NCBI GenBank assembly: GCA_031266895.1
Contig: JAISAD010000152.1
Span: 1 to 12,857, forward strand
DNA length: 12,857 nucleotides
Direction of reading: 5' to 3'
Origin: Bacteroidales bacterium
GTDB lineage: Bacteria; Bacteroidota; Bacteroidia; Bacteroidales; WCHB1-69
Shown piece by piece: positions 1-5,919 of the stretch. Position numbers and translations under genes: made by a program. Each line of letters starts with the position of its first letter. Position 1 is the stretch's first letter. A model generated the notes under the pieces. That model was not told the DNA's origin, ran no database searches, and worked only from the letters and a program-made list of their open reading frames with translations.

Positions 1-322
1 CCGAAACTACCCCGTCCAAGTTTCGCAGTCCTGCTACACTTCGATTATAGGAAGTGCGGTCGGAAGCGATGGAGAACACTGCCTGCACAACTTTCAATGG
101 CTGCAAGCCTGCATTGTCGTTAAGTTCAGAAATTACATCGAATCCCATTCTCGACAAAACGCCAGCCTGGAATTGAGGAGTTGTGACAATGTTAACGGTA
201 CTTAAATTCAGCACAAGAGGAATCTGTTCCCCTTTATACCAGTAATAGTACCCTTCGCTTTGAGCCAAAACAGATAAACCAAATGCCCAAAATGTTAAAA
301 TAAGAAAATAATTCTTTTTCAT
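1..322 (-). CDS. Secreted protein, N-terminal fragment (cut by window edge)
   Basis: The reading frame opens with ATG at 322 and stays open for 107 codons to the window edge, so the C-terminus is missing. The N-terminus (MKKNYFLILTFWAFGLSVLAQ) is a typical Sec signal peptide: two lysines, a hydrophobic core, and an Ala-Gln cleavage region common in Bacteroidota. The mature part begins with an aromatic patch, EGYYYWYKGEQIPL, followed by a mixed segment without an obvious catalytic motif. N-termini of this style (a YYYxYKGEKI-like patch after the signal) remind me of the pro-regions of secreted subtilisin-type proteases and related exported proteins of this phylum, but the catalytic part is not in view and I do not assign the function. 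A TAnnTTTG-type box lies about 60 bases upstream, so the gene probably has its own promoter. Confidence 0.75.
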   Translation of the reverse strand, partial: MKKNYFLILTFWAFGLSVLAQSEGYYYWYKGEQIPLVLNLSTVNIVTTPQFQAGVLSRMGFDVISELNDNAGLQPLKVVQAVFSIASDRTSYNRSVAGLRNLDGVVS

Positions 323-380
323 CGTTTGCTTGTTTTGATTTTTTATTTATACTTCGAAATGCTTTATATTAATAGCGCCC

Positions 381-388
381 CAAAGATA
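381..388 (-). promoter_or_regulatory. Bacteroidota -7 promoter box for the 1-322 gene
   Basis: On the minus strand this reads TATCTTTG, matching TAnnTTTG. It lies 58 bases upstream of the ATG at 322. No clear -33 TTG element was found at the usual spacing, so the call rests on the -7 box and its position. Confidence 0.45.
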
Positions 389-460
389 CAACAAAAAATC
401 ATATTCCGCGAAAATTCCAGTAAAAAAAATAATTTCATTTACAATATACTGATATATAGG

Positions 461-479
461 ATATTATTTTAAATAATAT
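461..479. repeat. AT-only palindrome in the gap between the YjbQ gene and the 1-322 gene
   Basis: ATATTATTT and AAATAATAT are perfect 9-base inverted arms around one central T. It lies 100 bases downstream of the YjbQ-family stop codon and upstream of the next promoter box. It could be a weak 3' hairpin or an operator, or chance in a very AT-rich stretch. Nothing else stands out in the 258-base gap 323-580 apart from the promoter box at 381-388. Confidence 0.3.
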
Positions 480-580
480 TCGAGCTAAATCCAATAATTA
501 TCTTTCATTTAGCCATATAACAGTGCTAAAATTTCAGAAATTTCGACGCAAAATAGTAAAAAAATCAGGATTTACATTAT

Positions 581-997
581 TTATTCGCCAATTATTTTTA
601 CCAGCACCCGTTTTTTTCGCTTACCGTCAAATTCACCATAGAAAATCTGCTCCCATGGGCCAAAATCTAACCGACTATTAGTGATAGCTACCATCACTTC
701 ACGTCCCATTACAGTACGTTTTAAATGGGCATCGGCATTGTCTTCATAAGTGTTGTGCCGATACTGATTATACGGCTTTTCAGGAGCAAGCTTTTCAAGC
801 CACGCTTCCATATCATGATGCAGGCCGCTTTCATCATCATTGATAAAAACACTTGCCGTAATGTGCATGGCATTTACCAGGATTAAGCCCTCTTGAATGC
901 CGCTTTCGGTCAAACAAGCATTGACGTCAGGAGTAATATTGATAAATTGTCTCCGCTCGGTAACGTTAAACCACAATTCTTTTCTGTATGTCTTCAT
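581..997 (-). CDS. YjbQ / UPF0047 family protein
   Basis: 138 residues, full length for the YjbQ family of small cytosolic proteins, some members of which show thiamine-phosphate synthase activity in vitro; the physiological role is uncertain. The family landmarks are all visible: NAMHITASVFIN (about residues 42-53, family pattern HxTxxxxIN), the DNADAHLK segment (about 86-93), the MGREVMVAITNSRLDFGPWEQ stretch, and the closing GEFDGKRKKRVLVKI. The start is ATG at 997, the only sensible one before a conserved N-terminus. A TAnnTTTG-type box at 1032-1039 gives a leader of roughly 30 bases. The gene is transcribed away from recG. No thiamine-pyrophosphate riboswitch fits in the short upstream space and no other thiamine gene is nearby, so the context gives no support for a thiamine role here. 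Confidence 0.9.
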   Translation of the reverse strand: MKTYRKELWFNVTERRQFINITPDVNACLTESGIQEGLILVNAMHITASVFINDDESGLHHDMEAWLEKLAPEKPYNQYRHNTYEDNADAHLKRTVMGREVMVAITNSRLDFGPWEQIFYGEFDGKRKKRVLVKIIGE

Positions 998-1031
998 AAT
1001 TCAGGTTCTTTATACTTTCAAATTAGAGATG

Positions 1032-1039
1032 CAAAAATA
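1032..1039 (-). promoter_or_regulatory. -7 promoter box of the YjbQ-family gene
   Basis: Minus-strand sequence TATTTTTG followed by CA, the form repeated at several other gene starts in this window. It is 35 bases upstream of the ATG at 997 and back to back with the recG box at 1078-1085. No convincing -33 TTG was seen. Confidence 0.55.
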
Positions 1040-1077
1040 ATATTTTTAGTTGAAAACTGCCTATAAAAAAAATCTCG

Positions 1078-1085
1078 TAAATTTG
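1078..1085 (+). promoter_or_regulatory. -7 promoter box of recG
   Basis: TAAATTTG followed by CA. It ends 27 bases before the ATG at 1113. A TTG at 1050-1052 is a possible -33 element, but the 25-base spacer is longer than usual. The box argues against translation starting at the TTG at 1050, because that codon would lie upstream of the transcript start. Confidence 0.55.
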
Positions 1086-1112
1086 CAGGCTCAAATAATA
1101 ATCAATAATGTG

Positions 1113-3227
1113 ATGACTGCTACCATAAACCTTTTAGACACTTCCATTGACTACCTGAAAGGCGTTGGTCCCAAGCGGGCAGAAGTTTTTCGCAGGGAAT
1201 TCAATATCTTTACCTACGAAGATTTGTTGTATTATTATCCTTACCGTCATGTTGATAAATCGAAAATTTACAACATCGGCACTTTCTCATCCGAAGGAGT
1301 TTTTGTGCAATTCAGGGGAAAAGTACTCTCTTACGAAATTGTGGGACAACAACGTGCCCGCCGCCTGGTGGCGCATTTTTCAGACAATACCGGTACTATG
1401 GAGCTGGTATGGTTTAACAGTCTGAAATGGGTGGAAGATTTGCTGAAAGCTCGGCGCGAATTTATCGTATTCGGAAAACCTGCACTTTTCAACGGACACT
1501 GGAGTATTACCCATCCCGAAATGATAGATCCGCAAATGCAAGATGCTTCACAATTGTCCATGTCGTTTCAGCCTCTCTACAATACTTCCGATAAAGCAAA
1601 AAAAAATGGTTTGGATTCCAAAGCTATTTCCAAGTTGATGATTTCCTTACTAATACAAATTAAAGATGTAATTCGAGAACGACTCTCTCCTGAAATTATT
1701 CAACAGCATAAATTACTCACGCTAAGTGAGGCACTGGTACACATTCACTATCCTGCTTCGTTCGAAATATTGAAACGAGCTCAAATCCGCCTTAAATTCG
1801 ATGAACTCTTTTTTACCCAGCTTAAACTGTTGAAAACCAAACAGCTTAATACGCAACATTTTAAAGGACATATATTTAGTATTGTAGGCGATAATTTTAA
1901 TATTTTTTATAAAAATTGTCTGCCATTTGATTTTACGAATGCACAAAAACGGGTGATCAAAGAGATACGTAGCGATATGGGGAGCGGCCGACAAATGAAT
2001 CGACTGTTACAGGGCGATGTGGGAAGCGGCAAAACGATTACTGCCCTGCTATTGATGTTGATTGCAAAAGACAACGGTTTCCAATCGTGCTTGATGGCAC
2101 CCACAGAAATACTTGCACAGCAGCATTTTAACAGTATTACTCAACTGCTAAAAGAGATGAATTTAAAAGTGGAATTTTTGTCGGGTTCAACACGCGCAGC
2201 AAAAAGACATGATATTCACAAGGGGATTGCCAACAGTACTATCGATATTTTGATAGGAACACATGCCTTGATTGAAGATAATGTCATTTTCAATAATTTA
2301 GGCTTCGTTGTTATTGACGAACAGCACCGGTTTGGCGTGGAGCAACGCGCCAAATTGTGGAAAAAAAACACTATTCCGCCACATATTTTAGTAATGACGG
2401 CTACCCCTATTCCGCGCACCCTTGCCATGACCCTCTATGGAGACCTTGACCTTTCTGTGATTGATGAATTGCCTAGGGATAGAAAACCTGTTATTACCTG
2501 TCATTTTTTTGAAAACAGTCGCAATAAAATGTTGGGAGTTATGCGTAGTGAAATCGCCAAAGGGCGACAAGTTTTTGTGGTTTACCCATTAATCAAGGAG
2601 TCGGAAAAATTGGATTTGCTTGATTTGATGGCCGGATATGAGGCTATGGCACGCGAGTTTCCATTGCCGCAATATCAGCTGGGTATTGTACATGGTAAAA
2701 TGAAAGCGGAAGAAAAAGAATTTGAAATGCAGCGCTTTATTCGTAAAGAAACTCATATTTTATTATCTACAACAGTGATTGAAGTGGGTATTGATGTGCC
2801 CAATGCTACCATTATGGTGATTGAAAATGCTGAACGATTTGGGTTGTCGCAGTTACATCAATTGAGGGGACGTGTGGGGAGAGGCGGCGAACAGTCTTAT
2901 TGCATATTAATGACCGGCAACAAATTAAGTAGTGAAAGTCATCAACGCATGCATGCCATGGTGAGCAGCAGCGACGGTTTTGAGATTGCCAATATTGATT
3001 TGAAATTACGCGGACCGGGCGATTTGCAGGGTACGCAACAAAGCGGCACACTCGATTTTAAAATTGCTGACCTTGTAAAAGATGAAAAAATGGTAGTTTA
3101 TACTCGAAAACTGGCTATGCACCTGCTCGAATTTGACCCTGAATTGAAATCGCCATCCAATGCTTTAATAGCGGCTTATTTGCGGGAAATTATGCAAAAA
3201 AGTCTATTTTGGGGATTGATTAGCTGA
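1113..3227 (+). CDS. recG: ATP-dependent DNA helicase RecG
   Basis: RecG remodels stalled replication forks and branch-migrates recombination intermediates in the cytoplasm. From the ATG at 1113 the product has 704 residues, the usual size in this phylum. Landmarks in order: the start of the wedge region with DYLKGVGPKRAE near residue 12; an OB-fold wedge domain to about 230; Walker A GDVGSGKT at 301-308; Walker B in the RecG-typical form DEQH at 402-405; the MTATPIPRTLA motif; TTVIEVGIDVPNA; the motif VI region QLHQLRGRVGRGG at about 580-592; and the RecG C-terminal LRGPGDLQGTQQSG. The frame is also open upstream to a TTG at 1050, but those 21 residues are not RecG-like and lie over the probable promoter, so I use 1113. 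It is a single-gene unit, divergent from the YjbQ-family gene and convergent with the sugar transferase. No key residue is missing. Confidence 0.97.
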   Translation: MTATINLLDTSIDYLKGVGPKRAEVFRREFNIFTYEDLLYYYPYRHVDKSKIYNIGTFSSEGVFVQFRGKVLSYEIVGQQRARRLVAHFSDNTGTMELVWFNSLKWVEDLLKARREFIVFGKPALFNGHWSITHPEMIDPQMQDASQLSMSFQPLYNTSDKAKKNGLDSKAISKLMISLLIQIKDVIRERLSPEIIQQHKLLTLSEALVHIHYPASFEILKRAQIRLKFDELFFTQLKLLKTKQLNTQHFKGHIFSIVGDNFNIFYKNCLPFDFTNAQKRVIKEIRSDMGSGRQMNRLLQGDVGSGKTITALLLMLIAKDNGFQSCLMAPTEILAQQHFNSITQLLKEMNLKVEFLSGSTRAAKRHDIHKGIANSTIDILIGTHALIEDNVIFNNLGFVVIDEQHRFGVEQRAKLWKKNTIPPHILVMTATPIPRTLAMTLYGDLDLSVIDELPRDRKPVITCHFFENSRNKMLGVMRSEIAKGRQVFVVYPLIKESEKLDLLDLMAGYEAMAREFPLPQYQLGIVHGKMKAEEKEFEMQRFIRKETHILLSTTVIEVGIDVPNATIMVIENAERFGLSQLHQLRGRVGRGGEQSYCILMTGNKLSSESHQRMHAMVSSSDGFEIANIDLKLRGPGDLQGTQQSGTLDFKIADLVKDEKMVVYTRKLAMHLLEFDPELKSPSNALIAAYLREIMQKSLFWGLIS

Positions 3228-3292
3228 AATTTTATAATTTTGGATTAAAGGCAAACAACATCTGATTTGCACCCCTAAAAGATAATCATGTA

Positions 3293-3919
3293 TTAAAGAG
3301 GGTACATATTGGTTTTGCAACGATAATGAAGAAACTTTATTATAGAACCTAAAGTTTTAAAAATCAGTTTCATATCTTCCATAAAAGATTGATTTTTAAT
3401 GTATTGCAAATTTAATCTTAATTTTTCAGGCATCACTTTTTGTATATAAGCCTGTTCGGGATCAGCAGCAGCGGCTAAAATTTCATTTTCGTTAATATAG
3501 GCCAGCGAGGCATAATCAGTCAAGCCGGGACGTATTACAAGCACTCCTTTTTCTTCATCAGAATAGAGCGATACGTATTTGCGCACTTCAGGGCGCGGCC
3601 CCACAACACTCATATCTCCCCTGATGATGTTGAAAAGTTGAGGCAATTCATCCAGTTTATATTTTCTCAGGTAATAGCCCGTTCTTGTAATGCGTGCATC
3701 CCGATTACCTACCGTAAGCAACTCTTCTTTATCCGAATTGACAAACATTGTTCTAAATTTGAATAACACAAAATCGCAATCATAGCGTCCTACACGCAAT
3801 TGTCTGTAAATTATGCCTCCTTTTGATTCCGTGGCAATGGCTATGCTGATCATCAGCATGAATGGCCACAAGAGCAATAGCGTTAATATAGAACTTACAA
3901 TATCAAAAATTCGTTTCAT
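3293..3919 (-). CDS. Small phosphoglycosyl transferase (bacterial sugar transferase)
   Basis: 208 residues from the ATG at 3919. The family moves a sugar phosphate from a UDP-sugar onto undecaprenyl phosphate at the inner membrane, the first membrane step of polysaccharide or glycan assembly. Visible signatures: an N-terminal hydrophobic segment (about residues 6-30), typical of the monotopic PglC/WcaJ-type fold; KFRTM (54-58); the catalytic Asp-Glu pair D90-E91 inside LDELPQLFNIIRGDMSVVGPRPE; and RPGLTDYASLAY (130-141). It lacks the extra transmembrane domain of the long WcaJ type. A TTG six bases upstream keeps the frame open, but ATG is preferred. It starts 62 bases after the GWxTD gene, with no promoter box in between, so co-transcription is likely. 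There are no other glycan genes in the window, which is unusual for this family. Sugar specificity cannot be read from sequence. Confidence 0.93.
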   Translation of the reverse strand: MKRIFDIVSSILTLLLLWPFMLMISIAIATESKGGIIYRQLRVGRYDCDFVLFKFRTMFVNSDKEELLTVGNRDARITRTGYYLRKYKLDELPQLFNIIRGDMSVVGPRPEVRKYVSLYSDEEKGVLVIRPGLTDYASLAYINENEILAAAADPEQAYIQKVMPEKLRLNLQYIKNQSFMEDMKLIFKTLGSIIKFLHYRCKTNMYPL

Positions 3920-3981
3920 TTTCAATCCGTCTTCAACTTACTTTTGTTTTTTGTTGGCGGGTAATTTGTTAATTTCTATCC

Positions 3982-5451
3982 CTAATACTCAATCCTCCAC
4001 TCATCATCAATATGCCCACCCCAATAATCCTTAGCTTTAGTATCATCAAAGCCATCCTGCGGGTCAAGCTTTTGCGTTAAGCGGCGTTGCCAAAGCGGAT
4101 CCTGGTATTCCCCCTTCTTGGTGGAATGCAGTAATTCATATTCGTTGGTTACGAAAGCGGGACTCCAGAAAACAAATTTCACATTACGCTCATTATCAAT
4201 GACATAATATTCCCAAATTTGATAAGGATAAGTTTGAGGGTCAAAAGGATGGTCTTTAATGGATGAAGGAGGTCCATATTTCAGAAAAATTCGGCCCCTG
4301 TCCGTTTTGTATCCTCTCACTATCCGGCTACCATACTGGCCTTGCACGTAATCGACTTTCGCTTTATAGTCCAGCCATGCCTTTTCCGGAAAATAGGGAT
4401 TGCGCTGTACCCAAAAAGCGTACAGATATTGCTGTAATTCACTAACAGTCATTCGTTTAATTCTTCTATCTATAAAATCCTGCTCAATAGAAGTGGCTAC
4501 AGGAAAGAGTGAAAAAACATTATGATACAACTCTATGCTATCCGTAATCTTACTTGCAAAAGTGTTCTTCGCATCCTTGAAATTCATAGCCGGATTACTC
4601 CTGAAAAAAAAGGCTTTTTGCGTTAAAAGCAGAGAATCATCTTTTAGAATATCCACCACTACATTGTAATTGCCCGAATGCAGGCTGGCTATATTAAATT
4701 GTTGTGTATAAAGGACCACAGGCGCCGTAGCATACTGCTGGCTTACCATTATTTTCGGATCTTTTGTCGCAGTATCTGTAATATTCTCGAGGTAGCTGCG
4801 CACCGTAAAAAATCCTCCCTCTCCTACTATTTTATCACTGTTATAAATTTCGACATAAAAAGGCAGTAAGGATTGATTTTCGCCAATATATTGCTTAAAA
4901 ATCGGTGTGATAGCCATTCCATATTTATGATATAGTCCCTTATTATCCTGCGACATGGAGGCAAGCAATCCAATATTTGAGGTAGTGATTCGATTATCAG
5001 GAAACTGCACTGAAAGAGATTCTACTGAGGTCAAAATACGTCCTGAACCATGCATGTCCTTTAACTCATAATAGACTGTATAGTGGCCCTGCGGCACTCG
5101 AATATTCTGAATATCATAGAAACTTTGCTTATTATCAAGCAAACTGTCGGAATAAAGATTACTCCCTAAAATATAGTGCAGTCGTGCAATAGCGCTGTCT
5201 TTTTGTCGTATGGTGGCCTTAATTTCTACCTCTGCCTCATATTTTCCTTCGCTATTGGGCATATAATAGACAGTTTTTCCATCTACAAAAAATACCAATT
5301 CAATGTAAGGCTGCTCCTCATCTAAAAAGGCATTGCTTTGTACAATAGCCAAAAGATCGCGGAAAGTTTCGCGATTGACGGTATCGTTATTTTGCGCTGC
5401 AAGAATGCTGTACAAGGCACATAACATTAAGGTGGTCAGTATTTTTTTCAT
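3982..5451 (-). CDS. Secreted GWxTD-domain protein
   Basis: 489 residues. The signal peptide MKKILTTLMLCALYSILAAQ indicates export. The first ~300 residues look like extracytoplasmic beta-sandwich material, with many alternating hydrophobic strands and no enzyme motif. The C-terminal part (about 330-445) fits the GWxTD domain, a Bacteroidota-rich domain of unknown function: FWVQRNPYFPEKAWLDYKAK, then GYKTDRGRIFLKYGPPSSI (380-398), then QIWEYYV and KFVFW. The eponymous tryptophan is replaced by tyrosine (G380-Y381-K382-T383-D384), while the rest of the motif is intact. The stop is 62 bases upstream of the sugar transferase start, suggesting a two-gene unit. A -7 box at 5533-5540 gives a leader of about 75 bases that contains a hairpin at 5498-5518. 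Function is unknown; envelope location is an inference from the signal peptide. Confidence 0.9.
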   Translation of the reverse strand: MKKILTTLMLCALYSILAAQNNDTVNRETFRDLLAIVQSNAFLDEEQPYIELVFFVDGKTVYYMPNSEGKYEAEVEIKATIRQKDSAIARLHYILGSNLYSDSLLDNKQSFYDIQNIRVPQGHYTVYYELKDMHGSGRILTSVESLSVQFPDNRITTSNIGLLASMSQDNKGLYHKYGMAITPIFKQYIGENQSLLPFYVEIYNSDKIVGEGGFFTVRSYLENITDTATKDPKIMVSQQYATAPVVLYTQQFNIASLHSGNYNVVVDILKDDSLLLTQKAFFFRSNPAMNFKDAKNTFASKITDSIELYHNVFSLFPVATSIEQDFIDRRIKRMTVSELQQYLYAFWVQRNPYFPEKAWLDYKAKVDYVQGQYGSRIVRGYKTDRGRIFLKYGPPSSIKDHPFDPQTYPYQIWEYYVIDNERNVKFVFWSPAFVTNEYELLHSTKKGEYQDPLWQRRLTQKLDPQDGFDDTKAKDYWGGHIDDEWRIEY

Positions 5452-5497
5452 GATTAGCTTTATTTAATTTGATATCCTGTAAAAAATTCTACAACAT

Positions 5498-5518
5498 CCT
5501 TTGTTTGAAAAGCAAAGG
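5498..5518 (-). repeat. Leader hairpin of the GWxTD gene
   Basis: CCTTTG (5498-5503) and CAAAGG (5513-5518) are perfect inverted arms. The inner bases extend the stem with one mismatch on the minus-strand transcript, leaving a 3-base loop. It lies between the -7 box at 5533-5540 and the ATG at 5451, so it would be in the 5' leader. It is not followed by a U-run, so it is unlikely to be a classical intrinsic terminator. Confidence 0.35.
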
Positions 5519-5532
5519 AATAATTGAAGCTG

Positions 5533-5540
5533 CAAAAGTA
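5533..5540 (-). promoter_or_regulatory. -7 promoter box of the GWxTD / sugar transferase unit
   Basis: Minus-strand TACTTTTG followed by CA, matching TAnnTTTG. It lies 81 bases upstream of the ATG at 5451. No clear -33 element was seen at the usual spacing. Confidence 0.5.
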
Positions 5541-5696
5541 CATAAAATTCTCAAATCACACACAGCGAATAAAATTTAGGGGAAAATAATGCGGAAATTA
5601 TGCCCAAAACAAGCAACAACCGGGTACAAGTAAAAATGCAAAAACGTAACTTATTTATAATCAATCAAAAAATAGGTGTACATGAAAATTTATAGG

Positions 5697-5704
5697 TATT
5701 TTTG
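5697..5704 (+). promoter_or_regulatory. Upstream plus-strand -7 box in the glyS/GWxTD gap
   Basis: TATTTTTG followed by CA, identical to the boxes before the YjbQ-family, isomerase and tRNA genes. No plus-strand protein gene follows. It stands 61 bases before a second identical box (5766) and may be a second promoter for the candidate RNA, or chance. Confidence 0.35.
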
Positions 5705-5765
5705 CACCATTATTAATTGTAAAAATAGGGAAAATTTTGATATGCATAGAGTTTGAAAAAAATTG

Positions 5766-5773
5766 TATTTTTG
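5766..5773 (+). promoter_or_regulatory. -7 promoter box of the candidate small RNA
   Basis: TATTTTTG followed by CC. A transcript from it would start a few bases downstream, near 5779, which is also where the outer stem of the predicted fold begins. The -33 region is not convincing: TTTG copies are present but at 10 and 26 bases, not about 19-23. Confidence 0.45.
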
Positions 5774-5778
5774 CCAGG

Positions 5779-5897
5779 GATACTTTCTTTTTCTGTCGTG
5801 CTGGAATCAATATTGCCTCTGTGCTGATAGACGGCTCCATCGTGGCGCTATGCACCTCTGGAATGCTGCTTTGACGAGTAATCAGGCTTGTATTTTT
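5779..5897 (+). ncRNA. Candidate structured small RNA, possibly 6S-like
   Basis: Folding by eye gives one long imperfect rod. The outer stem is ATAC 5780-5783 with GTAT 5890-5893. Next come CTG 5793-5795 with CAG 5883-5885, and TCGT 5796-5799 with ACGA 5874-5877. Further in are CAA 5808-5810 with TTG 5871-5873, ATT 5812-5814 with AAT 5862-5864, and CC 5816-5817 with GG 5860-5861. A small internal loop follows, then GTGC 5821-5824 with GCAC 5852-5855, ATAG 5827-5830 with CTAT 5848-5851, CG 5832-5833 with CG 5846-5847, and CCA 5837-5839 with TGG 5843-5845, around loop TCG. The 3' strand runs straight into a T-run (5893-5897). A promoter box sits just upstream, and the RNA would end just short of the glyS stop on the opposite strand. 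The size (~120 nt), rod shape and free-standing promoter recall 6S RNA, including the Flavobacteria-type 6S, but I cannot match a family consensus from memory. SRP RNA and tmRNA hallmarks are absent. Confidence 0.45.
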
Positions 5898-5919
5898 CAG
5901 CGGTTAAACTCTTCTATTT

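Larger units (their letters stand above)
5452..5919. other. 468-base intergenic region between glyS and the GWxTD gene
   Basis: This is the longest gene-free stretch in the window. From left to right it holds the leader of the GWxTD gene with a hairpin (5498-5518), that gene's promoter box (5533-5540), a plain AT-rich spacer (about 5541-5696, with a small hairpin ATAAT/ATTAT at 5586-5601), two plus-strand TATTTTTGC boxes (5697 and 5766), and a candidate structured RNA (about 5779-5897) that ends just before the glyS stop. The short open frames here (about 60 codons, both strands) have no start context or protein-like composition and are not called. Confidence 0.6.

Noticed and set aside
998..1060. 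Thiamine-pyrophosphate riboswitch before the YjbQ-family gene
   Set aside because: The leader between the promoter box and start codon is only about 30 bases and shows no THI-box sequence.
3251..3270. GCAAA/TTTGC inverted repeat between recG and the sugar transferase as a bidirectional terminator
   Set aside because: The stem is only 5 bp with a 10-base loop and no T-run on either side, so it is too weak to call.
3920..3925. TTG at 3925 as start of the sugar transferase
   Set aside because: It adds only two residues before an ATG that begins the conserved MKRIFDI opening of the family.
5779..5897. SRP RNA or tmRNA as identity of the structured region
   Set aside because: The conserved SRP tip with its GGAAG/AGCAG pattern is absent, and there is no tRNA-like end or tag reading frame for tmRNA.
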